Positions 34,932 to 47,815 of a DNA stretch of 64,000 nucleotides are shown piece after piece. The notes beneath the pieces were generated by a model. The model was not told the DNA's origin. It saw only the letters and a list, made by a program, of their open reading frames with translations, and searched no databases. Both the position numbers and the translations under genes were made by a program. Location: positions 2,915,029-2,979,028 of the forward strand of contig CM055111.1 in assembly GCA_029204225.1 (NCBI GenBank), in the 5' to 3' direction. Each line of letters begins with the position of its first letter. Position 1 is the stretch's first letter. The stretch is from Diphasiastrum complanatum. Lineage: Eukaryota; Streptophyta; Lycopodiopsida; Lycopodiales; Lycopodiaceae.

Positions 34932-36238
34932 GTTTGCCTTCGCAAAACTGCTTGAAACTTCTGCCTTAGGCTAAGAACGGTATGTCGAGGCCAACAGTGA
35001 TGTCAGAAGTTGAAAATAATGACCTGCACTTTTTTTCTTACCAGGCCACTTGCCGCTTTTTCACCAATTTGAAAGCCAAATCGGCGTCGCCTTCTGAAAT
35101 GCACTTAGTCGTCAACTCCCAACAATGTGCCCAGTGGAATGGTGAAACTACTTCTGACGTACTCCGAACACTTTCTCCACTGCAACCGCTCTGTTTTGCT
35201 GTACCGTACTTGCAGGTACAGTCCGGGTGCCCTTCGTTTGGAGGTTATAGCCTTTCGTTTGGGTCAAAACAGGCAAAGGACCCAAAAATAGGGACTTTTC
35301 TAGCTTCTGAACTGTTTCTTCACTTTGAAGAAACTTCACTCTTCACTTGTGAAGGGACCCAACTCAACTTTCAGTATGAAAATTTTTAATGAAGTTGAAG
35401 GCCAGAATGCACTTCAATTCTTCAGGACCTTGTTTAAAGCTCATCCAATGGCTGAACCAAATTTTGTGGTTCACATTTCTCTCCCATCACAGATGCTGGA
35501 CCATTGATTCATTTGACACCTCATCCACAGGTTCAAAGTACATCTGGGCATCGAAATAAACTCTTGTAGACGCTATGGTCTTCGATACACTAAACTGAGT
35601 GTTGCGTTGGGCGCGCGAACAGTCTGTGACTTCCCTGCCTGCGGCCGCGCCTTCCTTCCCTGAAAAATGTTGGATCAAGCTCTCCTACAGATCCTTCTGA
35701 ACATGATCTGAGGCCTGGAGCAGGGTCGCCCTACTGAATCCATGACTGTAGAGTGTTCAGTCAGGAAATTCCGTGGAGAAGCGGTGATTTTAGCTCAACT
35801 TGACAAAGTGGCTTTTTCACCTTTTTACCGCAATTCTGCTAGGTCAACTGTCTGGAGACAAATCTCTGACACAAACCTCAGAATCTCTCCATGGCTCATT
35901 GACAATGTGATTAGCTTCCTTCCTGTCCTTACGGCATCCAAAACGGTGCACAAACAGCGAAGAAATCACCAGTTATGTATAAAAACAGTAACCCCAAGTC
36001 CGGTTTCAATTTTCAGCTGGCTTCAAAATTGTCAATTTTTCACCAAATTTTTCCCTGTTTGATGCTATGCACAGGCTAATAATCCCTCTGCTGAGCTTAG
36101 CAAGCCTCTATAAATTAGAAACCGTCACCAGTGCTTCTCTTTCCGTCTTCAACCCGCCGTAAAACCCCAAACTCTCAGAAGACAGTTCTCCCGAAGCTCT
36201 CTTCAACGGCGACACTGTACTGTGTACACTCCCTGTAC
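34932..36238 (-). other. long leader of the copia element
   Basis: About 1.3 kb between the PBS at 36239 and the gag ATG. Short open frames have no recognisable motifs. A leader of this length is long for a copia element and would form the 5' untranslated region of the genomic RNA. Confidence 0.5.
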
Positions 36239-36251
36239 GGCTCTGATACCG
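36239..36251 (-). other. tRNA-Met-type primer-binding site
   Basis: The minus strand reads CGGTATCAGAGCC, one mismatch from TGGTATCAGAGCC, complementary to the 3' end of initiator tRNA-Met. It lies upstream of the leader and gag in the right orientation. Confidence 0.7.
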
Positions 36252-36535
36252 ACTTAGAATTTGCTTTGCACATGAACACGGATCATGCTACACAGTAACA
36301 CAGACATAAAATCACTCTCCTCAGCAAGCTCACATAGCAACTGTATTTCTCAAAATGAAATTACACCGTACATATAGTTGTTCACTCAGGCAACCCATGC
36401 ATGACCCAGGTTGCCGTTGGCGGGATGCGTGTCCCGTCGACTTGCCTCGTGGCGAGGCCAACTGATTCTTATCCATTAATAGGACCCACAGTACAGTAAC
36501 ACAGTGATTCTAACTTTAATTCTAACTAAAATATC
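36252..36535 (-). mobile_element. possible short copia 5' LTR
   Basis: By position, the 5' LTR should start right of the PBS. A TG end in minus sense (TGATATTTTAG) is found near 36535, giving an LTR of about 280 bp, but the CA end beside the PBS is not preserved (reads GTC) and no second copy exists in the window. Confidence 0.3.
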
Positions 36536-39214
36536 ATATGCCTTACTCATTCCATTTCATAAAAGATAATGACTGCTTTTTCACATGACCATTATGCAGT
36601 AAAATTTGCATTTACAAAACATAATCAACGTTTTCAAAACTAATCTTTTTCCACAGGACCATTATGAAACAAAATTTGCATTTGCAAAACATAATCATCC
36701 TTGAAAATGGCGGGTCACCCATTTGCTTTCAAAGCAGTATGAAATATGGGCAGAAAAGTGTTCAAGTTGGTCAATGGAGTTTCTAAAAAATAAAATTAAA
36801 GTCAATGTCTTAAATCACAAGAGTATCTATGCATAAAGAGCTTTGCCACATTGCTAAGAACTTTATTGCAAGAATTTGGTCCTTTAGATGCATCTTCATA
36901 TGCAACTCGAAGTTAGCAAAAAATTCATGCCTCTTTTATTGCATGCATGCCCACATTTTAGTTGCACCTTTTTATGCAATTTCCATACCTCTCTTTCTCA
37001 CATGCTTTCCTAGGCTCTATGGGAGGGTATATTAAGTGTCGGACTTGTATAAAAATGGGTATCAACTTGGATATCAAAGAATATGATTTTACTAAGGTTG
37101 ATACTTGACTAGGGCTGGCTTGAGCCCAATGAATGCTATTATCAATACACAAATAAGGGAGAAAAAGGATTGATTTTGCAATATCCATTTTTTTTTAAAT
37201 TTAATTCTTGGTGCCTTAAATACATTGGTGGGCACCAACAAAGTATTGGCCTTTAAAATCATTTGCATATTGCATTTAAAAAGGTCAAGCTTTTCATTGA
37301 GTGCATACTGCCCTTGAAAGACAATGTGATTTTAGATTATACTTATTTACTTATGCTTCGGTTTGGTATCACCCTTGCAATACTCATACTTCTTGATATT
37401 AGCCACCAATTTGTAGGAATGCTTATATTCATAACTTAGATGGTATCAATTTTTTTATAAAGTCTAATATCAGGATCCGATTGTTATTCAAATTTCAATA
37501 CTTGCCCAACACTACTCTCAACTTGCACAACGTAGCAACATCATCAACAACAACAATAAATCAATAAAGATTACTTATTTGCATTCACAAAATGATTTTA
37601 TATGTTACATCATCACCAACAACAATAAATCAATAAAGATTACTTATTTGCATTCACAAAATCATTTTATATGTTTTTTCTATCATTGTCGAATCCTTAC
37701 TCATGCACACACATTGAATCAGAGCTCAACCCTTGAGGTAAGGAAAGGAAAGGCTAATCATTTTCATAGTTCCAAGACAACTAGGACTTGAAAATAGCTT
37801 ATTTTCTTGCATCCAATATTAGACAATCACAATTTTTATTCAAGGCAATGACTTTGTGGTATACATAATGTTCTTGTTTTGCTTGGGGTGGGGGTGGGGG
37901 TTTGAGAACCCATAAATCCCTTGAGGAGGACTTATGTTCCAACTTTCTTCTATGATCTAACCTTGCACCAAGTATATCAGAAAAAAGAGGTGGGTATTCT
38001 TAGAAATAGACTAGCCAAAGTTGGCGATGGATATGAAAATATTAGTGAAAATAATAATGGGAATGTATTAGTGAAAGTATTTTCTACCACCCACGTAAGT
38101 GGTGGATTACTCTTGATAACGCCAATGGTAGCCTAAAGGGAGATAAGTACACAAATGTACAAAATGATTTAGAAAAGAGAATTAGTTACTAGAAGGAGAT
38201 TCAAGATGGGGGCACATAGAAGCATGGAGATTTAAACCATCCAAATTGTCAAAGATTTTGCGATGCAACTCTATCGTGTTGTGCACAACTTGATGTATGC
38301 AAAAGTGCCAAATCATGTGCATATAGTTTTGAGACTCATGTTGACTTCAATGGTGGAAAATTTGAAATTAATGCAAGGAAATACAAGATGTTCATCTCGT
38401 CATTAAGTTTACTCTTTGTGTATACTGTAAAAAATTCAACTAGTTTAGTTGAGTTATTTTAACAATTTTGAGGCCGACTTGGAATTTCAATTTAGAGATA
38501 GATTTTTTATGTCAATAAAGACCTAAACATCGTTTGTACTATTTTTGGCAAGTAGATATGTTGATAAGGTCGGATTTAGACCTATTCTAATTGGCTAATA
38601 TAGATACATTGCATTTAGTCACTAAAACCTAGGTTTTTGGTGAAGTGCCTAGAAGTTGCTATTTTAGGGCAAGTTTAGGGCGCGTGACCAAGTGACATTA
38701 TGGCTGTTATAAATAGTTGTACTGGTGTACAAATATGTCATAGTAAAATTTTTTTTATTACAATTCACAAAAATGCTAATAAAAATATCTATTAGATTAT
38801 TATTCATATACTCAAATATGTATATAAGAAAAATTTAAAAATTGAAATCACTATTAAATCAAGATTTAAAAAATATATGTAAATTTTATTCTTGAAAAAC
38901 GACTTGATTTGTAATATCTTAATAATTTCAAAAATTCTAAACTTAAGTTGTGAGTTACAAATTTAGAAATCTAGATATTTGCAGTATTAAATGATTGGTA
39001 ATATCTAGATAACTATTTAGACTAAACAAAAATATATGAATTATAATTTTTAAAAGATGACTCTTATTTGAAAAAATTAAATAGAAATATACGAATTAAA
39101 ATTTTCAAACATTTTATTCTAAATACATAAGACTTTAAGATTTGGCTATTTTTTAAATTTTTTTTGAGAGAGTATCATTCGCAAAAGTATTGTCTCAAGC
39201 ACTATCAGCTATTA
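36536..39214. other. no gene recognised; small tandem repeats
   Basis: Two near-copies of ACCATTATG...AAAATTTGCATTT..CAAAACATAATCA lie at about 36590-36630 and 36660-36695. A 69 bp tandem repeat lies at 37538-37606 and 37607-37675 (CAATAAATCAATAAAGATTA in each). The rest is AT-rich with short open frames without recognised motifs. Confidence 0.5.
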
Positions 39215-39723
39215 TCATTTCCAAATATAATATCTTAAATACTGTGCACTATTTTTGTAGTCTCTTGATGTGAGCTTGCCCATATCAACATGGAGGAAAT
39301 CATTATCCTTATCAAGGGTGTCAATAAGGAAGTGATTGATATCTTTGATGGAATAGTAAGGAGTGGAGGATGAGCGACTCTGAGATTCAGAAGTTGCGGC
39401 CTCTTCCTCGTCTGGGATCTGAACTAACAAGAAAAATACAACTCATGTTTGGTATTCAAGAGAACATTTCCTTTTGCAAAGATTACACATTGTAGAACTT
39501 CTAAATTAGTCAAATAGCCTAGTGTACATCTTGTCCAATCTCTACTTAAATTGTGGAAAACAGTGGACAAGGTCATTAAAGTGCATGAAAGAGATAGAAC
39601 CTATACAGATAACAAAGATAGTGACTATATATTTTAAAGTACTCTAAATCTTTGGTTATTCCAAATTCTGTAAAAAATGCCGTCAGGGGGCTCTCGTGGT
39701 CAATACGAGACAAAGAGACCATC
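39215..39723 (-). CDS. hypothetical two-exon gene (tentative)
   Basis: Minus strand: an ATG at about 39723 opens MVSLSRIDHESPLTAFFTEF GITKDLE. A possible GT donor near 39643 and an acceptor TTAGTTCAG near 39425 would join it to an exon reading PDEEEAATSESQSRSSSTPY, SIKDINHFLIDTLDKDNDFL and GKLTSRDYKNSAQYLRYY, ending near 39215. The second stretch is acidic and protein-like. A good TATA box lies 190 bp upstream. No family was recognised and the donor is weak, so this could be chance or decayed element sequence. Confidence 0.25.
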
Positions 39724-39911
39724 TTTGGCAAATATCGGTTGTCTACGCGAGAGAGATACAGTGCCAAAATGTCGCTGGTCTAAATGCACTCAGAAGCGAT
39801 ATGTACGGATTTAGGAATTTGTAATAGCTCTCAGAGGACGAAGACTAGGCACACACCGGACCAATATGTGCGAAAATCGAGAAAGAAAAAGTGAAAAAAT
39901 AATCAAGGACC

Positions 39912-39926
39912 GTGCCTTTTATACCT
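39912..39926 (-). promoter_or_regulatory. TATA box with upstream CACRYGTG cluster
   Basis: The minus strand reads GAAAGGTATAAAAGGCACGG, a near-ideal TATA box. Immediately upstream in this sense (39933-40130) lie CACACGTGTG, GCACGTGC, CACATGTG and similar E-box/G-box words. It could be a gene promoter or an LTR U3. The tandem copy at 42.3 kb keeps the motif cluster but not the TATA box. Confidence 0.45.
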
Positions 39927-39932
39927 TTCGTT

Positions 39933-42295
39933 CACACGTGTGAGTTAATAATCAATGTGACACACGTCAAAAATCTGTTCGTTGAAAATTCTACGCACGT
40001 GCAAGCCGCTATGGTGACACATGTCAAACGATGAATAAACGATGAATGGTCTATGCCATGTCACACGATGACAAAAAATTGGTCCGTATAATATTCACAT
40101 GTGTGGATGTACGGATGTCTATACAGTCACACATGCGAGTGTCGGGGTATAAGACTTGGACCCCTGAGGCAATTTTCACTTCTTTTTTTGTATTTTTTTT
40201 CTCCGGGTATTGCTCCTATGCGACGCGCGCCTCACCTGGAAAGCCACACTAGTCCTCTACTCGCGCACAAAAGCGATATCCCACAAGTACCGTTTGTACA
40301 TATTGCTCTTCTACATGCCCACACCACCTTCTCACTCTTACCTCTGTACACTCGCACACATAAGCGATATCCAACCCGTACCTTGCGTACATTGTTGGGG
40401 TGAGAGGACGCAATCAGAGGAAGAGAGAGGGAAATAGATTGCAAAACAACTCTCCCATTATGGGATGCTACTAACTACCAGCAAGAACAGTATGAAAAGA
40501 TTGTAGATGCCAAACAGAATCAGAGCTCATACGTTCTCACCATAGGATCGTTCAAGTAATTGCATACTCAGACAAATGTGAATACAATCCACCGAAGAGA
40601 TTTGATAAGGTTTTGAAACTATTGTTAATTAGTTTCAGTATGAAGTTCAATGCAAAATTTTAAAGTGATAGTGTAGTATGATAATGCTTGTTCCTCAGGC
40701 GTCAAAGAAAGTTGTCGGCTAATTAAATTTTGAGGAGTCGAAGACGTTTGTGATCTGATCTGACTGAGTGAACGAGCGAGAACAAGCAGTAGGAAAGTGT
40801 GATCAAATCACAACATGCATACATCTACGTAAGGCACAGATGAAAAGGTTGTTGTTTCTATATTACATAGAATGCTTGTCATAAGAGCATTGGCTCAGTA
40901 TGGAGCAAGAGCAATGATGGTTACAGCGTGAATCGAAACGGTATAACTTGGATGCTATATCTTCCACTCTATTGCATCATCGATAAATGAGAGCTGAAGA
41001 TGTATTTATATACAACATTCTTGTTGTTACAAGAATCATTAACTAATCTATAATTACAAGACTAGTTTAGTTTAACTATGTACTTGAACATACTTTACAA
41101 ATATCTAATGTACAATGACATCTATACAAAGTGTACATAAGATAGATGACTCAAAGGTGTTGACATGGACGAGTTTGTTGCATTCCTCGCATATTTTGGA
41201 GGTAGACTTCGATCATATTTCTGAAGTATACTTGGGTCACATACTTCGCATATTTTTCGGAAGTAGTTGGAACCGTTATTCGTCGAAATAGTCACATTTC
41301 ACATTTTTCACCTTTTGGAAAAATGCGAAATGTGCGACAAATAGTTCGTTTCTACAGACTGTTGTGAAGATAGTGTATTTCTGCAGACTTATAGAAAAGA
41401 CTGATTTGTTGAAGTTGTTGAAGATGGACAGATCTTCAATGTTCATCAATTACTTGCCATTCAAATGTAGAACAGAATAGGAATGGTTACCCTTTGATCC
41501 TTGGAAGAAGATTAGTCGGAAGGTAGATGTGGTCATCCTTCAAGTAGTTCGGCTGTCAGTTCTGTGATTTCTACAGGTATCAGATGAGCAGACATAGAAC
41601 CTAAAGAGGTTGCATCTGACCCTAGATCAGTGATCAAAATGTGCAAGAAAAATCTTGAAATAGAAATAGTATCACCAAGGAGAAAACTGTGAGCTTAATT
41701 TCCAACATACATATCGGTTCTCTACGCGCCCATACCTCACCTCTGTACTCTCGTGCATGGAAGCGATATTCCACCACCTGTCTGCTATGGATATGATGAA
41801 ACATACTAGAAGAAAATTTTTTCTCTTTTGGTTTTGTCACAAGGCCTCTTGTAGCCTTGAATCCACCAAGGCGAACGAGAAGGTGTAATAGGAGCAGGTG
41901 GTTGTCAGAGATAAAGAAATATTAGAGGTCGACTACCCTCCTAATTTCGAAAGCCCCCTTCTACCAAATTGTTGTCGTGATCAAGAGGGCAAAGATGGGG
42001 CTTGGATCTCCAACCGGTGAGTTGTCGTGTAGTAACGGGCTTTGATCCAATGGGGAGAGGGCTAAGCAACAAAATAGGAGTGGGGATCTAGGCTTGCTAA
42101 GGTTTTCAATCTTAGCTTCGGATCTACTCATGGAATAGCCTAGATTTGTGCGGTGTTCATCTTTGTTGCTTTTTCTCTTTTTGGTCGTTTCTTGGCTTTG
42201 TTTATTGGTTCTTATCTAGGCATCCTAGGCTCTAGATCTTCTCCTCAAGAGGTTGTTCTTCTCAAGGGAGGTGAACGGTGAAAGGAATCCTACCT
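39933..42295. repeat. about 2.35 kb tandem repeat, unit 1
   Basis: From GTGTGAGTTAATAATC to GGAATCCTACCTA this unit is repeated at 42296-44010. It includes the CACRYGTG-rich left part, a block with two related AAGCGATATCC stretches (40273 and 40361), a TATA-containing stretch near 41010 (GTATTTATATACAAC), and at the right an LTR-like part (CTTGGATCTCCAACCGGTGA) related to the Ty3-type LTR at 24.5 kb. No protein is recognised; the open frames are shadows of the repeat. Confidence 0.8.
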
Positions 42296-44010
42296 ACGTG
42301 TTTGAGTTAATAATCAACGTGACATGTGTCAAAAAACTATTCATTGAAAACTCTACACATGTGCAAGCCGCTATGGTGACACGTGTCAAACGATGAATGG
42401 TCTATACTATGTCACGCGGCGGTGACAAAAAATTGGTCCATATAATATTCACATGTGTGGACATACGAATGTCTATACTTTCACACATGCGAGTGTCGGG
42501 TTATAAGACTTGGACCCCTGAGGCAATTTTCACTTCTTTTTTGGAATTTTTTTTCTCTAGATATCGCTCCTATGCGACGCGAGACTCACCTGGAAAGCCA
42601 CACTAGTCCTCTACTCGCGCACAGAAGCGATATCCCACAAGTACCGTTTGTACATATTGCTCTTCTACACGCCCACACCACCTTCTCACTCTTACCTCTG
42701 TACACTCACACACATAAGCGATATCCCACCCGTACCTTGCATACATTGTTGGGGTGAGAGGACGCAAACAGAGGAAGAGAGAGGGAAATAGATTGCAAGA
42801 CAACTCTCCCGTTATGGGATGCTACTAACTACCACCAAGAACAGTCAAAAAAGATTGTAGATGCCAAACAAAATCATAGCTCATACATTCTCACCATAGG
42901 ATCGTTAAAGTAATTGTATACTCAGACAAATGTGAATACACTCCACCAAAGAGATTTGATAAGGTGCGGAACTATTGTTAATTAGTTTCAGTATGAAGTT
43001 CAATGCAGAATTTTAAAGTGATAGTGTAGTATGATAATGCTTGTTCCTCAGGCATCAAAGACAGCTGCCGGCTAATCAAATTCTGAGGAGTCAAAGATGT
43101 TCGTGATCTGATCTGACTGAGTGGACGAGCGAGAACAAGCAGTAGGAAAGTGTGATCAAATCACAACATGCATACATCTACATAAGGCACAGATGAAAAG
43201 GCTGTTGTTTCTATATTACACAGAATGCTTGTCATAAGAGCATTGGCTCAGTATGGAGCAAGAGCAATGATGGTTACAGCGTGAATAGAAACGGTGTAAC
43301 TTGGATGCTAAATCTTTCGCTCTATTGCATCATCGATAGATGAGAGCTGAAGATGTATTTATAAACAACATTCTTGTTGTTACAAGAATCGTTAACTAAT
43401 CTATAATTACAAGACTAGTTTAGTTTAATTATGTACTTGAACGTACTTTACAAATATCTAATGTAAAATGACATCATTCCACCACCTGTCTACTATGGAT
43501 ATGATGAAACATACTAGAAGAAAAATTTTTCTCTTTTGGTTTTGTCGCAAAGCCTCTTGTAGCCTTGAATCCACCAAGGAGAACGAGAAGGTGTAATAGG
43601 AGCAGGTGGTTGTCAGAGATAAAGAAATATTAGAGGTCGACCACCCTCCTAATTTCGAAAGCCCCCTTCTACCAAATTGTCGTCACGATCAACAGGGCAA
43701 AGATGGGGCTTGGATCTCCAACCGGTGAGTTGTCGTGTAGTAACGGGCTTTGATCCAATGGGGAGAGGGCTAAGCAACAAAATAGGAGTGGGGATCTAGG
43801 CTTGCTAAGGTTTTCAATCTTAGCTTCGGATCTACTCATGGAATAGCCTAGATTTGTGCGGTGTTCATATTTGTTGCTTTTTCTCTTTTTGGTCGTTTCT
43901 TGGCTTTGTTTATTGGTTCTTATCTAGGCATCCTAGGCTCTAAATCTTCTCCTCAAGAGGTTGTTCTTCTCAAGGGAGGTGAACGGTGAAAGGAATCCTA
44001 CCTATGGATC
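42296..44010. repeat. tandem repeat, unit 2, with internal deletion
   Basis: Second unit, matching 39933-42295 with scattered substitutions. It lacks about 650 bp present in unit 1 at roughly 41118-41766: sequence runs directly from TCTAATGTAAAATGACATC to ATTCCACCACCTGTC. Its right end continues into GATCTTAATGATCACTCC, also seen in the Ty3-type LTR, and then the GA tract, whereas unit 1 is cut short there. Confidence 0.8.
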
Positions 44011-44044
44011 TTAATGATCACTCCATGGTTTTCTTAATGTGTGT

Positions 44045-44390
<346 letters not shown>

Positions 44391-44756
44391 CTCTGATTAC
44401 TTATTGAAGCTCCATCAGGATCACTATCTTGACCGTCAAGATCACTTTGTGTTTCTTCAGGTCATGAATTCTCTACCTCAAGCAATAGTTTTTTTCAAAA
44501 CCCACTGAAGCTACTACAATTTGCCCTAGAATTCACTACAATTTACCTTAGAATTCTCTACAATTTATCTCAAAATTCTCTCAGAATTCTTACTTTAACC
44601 TTTTGCCATTGCTTTTTTGAAGATCAAATCAAAGGAACTTTACTACTTTCTGTCAACTGGACTACCAATATCCCAGTATGGTGTCCTTCAAAGGCTCCTT
44701 CTTGGCTTTTCTGGTGAACAGCTCTTTTGGATCGTGCACGCTTGTAGCATCTTGCG

Positions 44757-46240
44757 GCTCTAATACCATGTTGGAATTCCTCAAGGATAATATAGGATTT
44801 AGTGCAGTATGCAGATCACACCAGCATAACTCAAGCATCCGTAGCTCTCAAAGGGACACAACAAAAGCTTTTGAATAACAAGAAACACTATATAGTATAA
44901 GTCCCAAACTGCATGGGCTTGACAAGTGTCATCTAACTAGATAGACACATGTTCAAACTTACTAATGAAACCCAGGACATGCCCTCAAGCATGAAGAAAC
45001 ATAAAGTTTCTAACCACAAAGCATTGCTAGTTTATGAACCAAAACCTGTAGAAATACACGTAAAGAGTCAACAGGCCTTACCTGCAGAAATACACGGGAT
45101 TAGCCTACAGGCAGAAATCGTAAACCATTGCAACCGCAATGCGAGCGACTTCGACGAAAGCACCGCAGACAATTGTAAAGTCCTGCATACGGTCCATTAT
45201 GGAATTGAAGTAAACCAAATGCAACCGCAAGGGTCAACCTTACAGCTACAAGCGAAGACCAACGAAGCAAAGGGAAACCACCTGCAGGGAACGCACCAAC
45301 ATATAGTCCACAAGCGAAGACCAAAGGAACCAAACAAGGCACCGCTAGGAACCGAAGGCCACCGCAATGTCAAAGATTGTGGTATGCTAGCGAAGACCAA
45401 AAGGAACCAGTTCACGAAGTAGCTGACCGAAGGCCATTGCAAAGGAAACGATTGCAGTCAGTATGCCATACGATTCATGACCCCTCACGACCGCAAGGCA
45501 ACAATTGTGGTCATAGATGGCTACAAAAACAACAGATCTTCATGACCCAAGTACCAAGGAAGATCTACGAAATACCAGCATGGAGAACAGACTCTACGAA
45601 TGACGATGACACACAACTGGAAGCCGTTAGAATGAGCTTAACCAATTTCTTGTTATCAAAGGATTATCAAAACTCCCTTTTCTCTGTTCCTATATAAACA
45701 AGATGAATGAGAGAGATGAGTTGGATGTTTTTGATGCGTGAGTGTCAGTCATGTAGTAGCAGACACACATTGTCACACAAACAGATATAGAATTAGCAGT
45801 AGCTAGAGTCCTCGTAAGAGAGAATACCTCTCTTGCACCGACGTGCTGATCTGAGAAACAGATAGCACTTGAAAGCGTTGTTGTAAACTTATTTATGAAA
45901 TTAAAGTTGTGACATTCTGCCTATGGTGTGTAATCTATGAATGATTTTGATGCTTGTTTACAGTAGATATACTTTCGCTGTTACTAAACATTATCTACTG
46001 TTTATAAACTTGAATCAAATCTGCAGTGTCAATCCGTTGTCCTGAAGATGATTGATCGCAAGATGAAGTAGTAGCTACAACTACATAGATTGACTCTATT
46101 TGAGCTCTGCATAAGGAATTTGAGTCTTTCCAATAGTGAAACAGAGCGTTCAAGTGTGCTCGTTCACGCTTCTGACGTTTTGACCTAAATAGAACATACC
46201 AACACTCTATATCAGAGTGGGTTGATCGTTCAAAGGATTC
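44757..46240 (-). mobile_element. PBS-like site and LTR-like region; boundaries unclear
   Basis: At 44757-44768 the minus strand reads TGGTATTAGAGC, one mismatch from the tRNA-Met PBS, directly preceded by GGAATTCCAACA, a good LTR end. So a minus-strand 5' LTR should start at 44769 going right; TATA-like ACTATATAGTG lies near 44888-44898. At the far side a plus-strand PBS-like TGGTATCCGAG occurs at about 46248 before a copia gag, with TATA-like CTATATAAACAAG near 45691. Two oppositely oriented LTRs may therefore meet here. The 157-codon open frame at 44949-45422 has no recognised motif and probably lies within LTR sequence. Confidence 0.4.
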
Positions 46241-46247
46241 CAATAGT

Positions 46248-47156
46248 GGTATCCGAGTATTAAGGTTCTCAAAGCCAGGTTATTCAAACAATGGCTTCCA
46301 TCAACAACATTTATTTTAAGATGTGGACAGTTCTAGAGGCAGACAGGCCAAATTTCTTGGCCTGAAAAGTAAAGGCTTCCCTCATCTTGAGAGGAGAAGC
46401 TCTATGGCCCTGGGTGGATGGCACCGAGGAAATGCCTACCAACACAGACAAAGAACTTCGAGAGTGGAAAGGAAATGACAAAGCTATAGCTATTATATCT
46501 TTTTCCATCGAAGATAGCATCACCCTTAACCTTGCTACTATCTCTAACGCAAGAGAGATGTGGGATGCACTCATGAAAAGATTTCAGACCAAGTCACACA
46601 ATCAGATCATGCATCTAGAAGATCAGCTGATAGGATGTCAAAGACCTCACTAGCTTCATCAGAAAGATGAAGAACTTGTTCCTATCTCTATACAACGCTA
46701 GAACAGAACATGTGCTCTCAAAAGAAAATCAGCTCACGTACCTCCTATGCTCACTACCAAGATCATTCTAGACCACCCGGACCTTACTAGCCAAAGATCC
46801 TTGGCATGACCTTCAAAAAGGCTATCATTGACATCAAAGAAGAGGTGGAGGCTTGTACGTGCCTACATTACAGAGGATCTACTATCTGTTGCAAGGATAG
46901 CAGATGTAGGCATGCATGTGACATTCATAGATGAGGCATGCAACGTGGTTGATGCCAACACCAGTACCCATGTCACGCAAGGCAGATGGAAAGGCAACCA
47001 GTATCATCTAAAGGTATGCATACTTACAGAGCAAGCTCATCAAATCCATGAGCCTATGGACATTCTATGTCATAGGAGACCATGTCATATGAACACGTTA
47101 GCCTTGTATAAAACTAGCCAACACGGCGCATTCACCGGTGTTTGGTTTGATAAATG
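46248..47156 (+). pseudogene. copia PBS, gag and protease/pre-integrase remnant
   Basis: After a PBS-like TGGTATCCGAG the frame starts MASINNIYFKMWTVLEADRP, has a TGA, then ALWPWVDGTEEMPTNTD, NDKAIAIISFSIEDSI, AREMWDALMKRFQTKSH (gag) with a TAG near 46650. From about 46900 GMHVTFIDEACNVVDANTST and HEPMDILCHRRPCHMNTLAL match the protease end and pre-integrase region, in which the usual LWHRRLGH reads ILCHRRPCH. The zinc knuckle and protease DSGA motif are missing. It is cut at 47156 by the LTR of another element in the same orientation. Confidence 0.72.
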
Positions 47157-47802
47157 CAACTTGCATATAGTTTGTAGACATAGAATTAGCAAGATTATGC
47201 TTGTAGAAACTCGTGACATCTCACATGCATTAATTGTAAGTGATCCATAGTGACATGCAAGGCATGCACAAAGTTAATGGACACATGCATGATGATTTGG
47301 ACATTTCTAGTTAGAAGTAGTACACTTGTAAAAAGTTGGTAGAATTTCATGCATGACAAGTGACAAATGCACATAGACTCTAGATGTCACTTTAGATATC
47401 ATTTTGGAATGGATAGATGTGGCTCTACCTAGAGCTACCTCAATCTCCATAAATATGTGTAGCTCTCCACACAATCAATGATGAAGAACCAAAGTTTTGT
47501 AGCTATCTCATGCCATTTTGGATCTAAACAGATATTGCTTGTTATCTCTCTAGATCTCTCTATCTCTAACTCGTGTTGAGGCTAATGCTCATACACTGAA
47601 ATCTTGTATTTTTATTCATTCTTTGATTTATTGCTATTATATTCTGTTGATTAGCATGCTAGATTGTGAACTATCCATTTCTTCTGAACTAGATTTTGTT
47701 GATCAATCTAGAATCAGGTTATAGTGCCAATCACAAAGCTTAATTAAGATCAGTCACTCTTGTGGGCATTTCCCACACGTGTGAATTCTGGAAATTTTGT
47801 CA
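47157..47802 (+). mobile_element. copia 5' LTR, 5'-truncated
   Basis: It matches the reverse complement of the solo LTR at 20489-21280 from CAACTTGCATATARTTTGTA onward, lacking roughly the first 140 bp. TATA-like CCATAAATATG lies near 47449. A CACACGTGTG palindrome at 47774-47783 is 19 nt from the CA end at 47802. The PBS follows at once. Confidence 0.85.
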
Positions 47803-47815
47803 TGGTATCAGAGCC
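47803..47815 (+). other. tRNA-Met primer-binding site
   Basis: TGGTATCAGAGCC immediately after the LTR end GTCA, a perfect copia-type PBS for initiator tRNA-Met. The following 760 bp leader to the gag ATG at 48574 includes CACACGTGTC near 48333 and GCACATGTGA near 47990. Confidence 0.9.

Noticed and set aside
40101-40403. 100-codon frame rich in His/Thr and its copy at 42455-42757
   Set aside because: Occurs because the underlying DNA is a tandem duplication; overlapping frames on both strands are equally open.
44949-45422. 157-codon open frame
   Set aside because: No recognised domain, lies in an LTR-like region between two PBS-like sites, and reads like repetitive AAGCGAAGACC-type DNA. 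Kept only as a note in the LTR entry.
47803-47815. tRNA gene at PBS sites
   Set aside because: Only 10-13 nt complementary to a tRNA 3' end, next to LTR ends; no cloverleaf sequence nearby. No tRNA or rRNA gene was found elsewhere.
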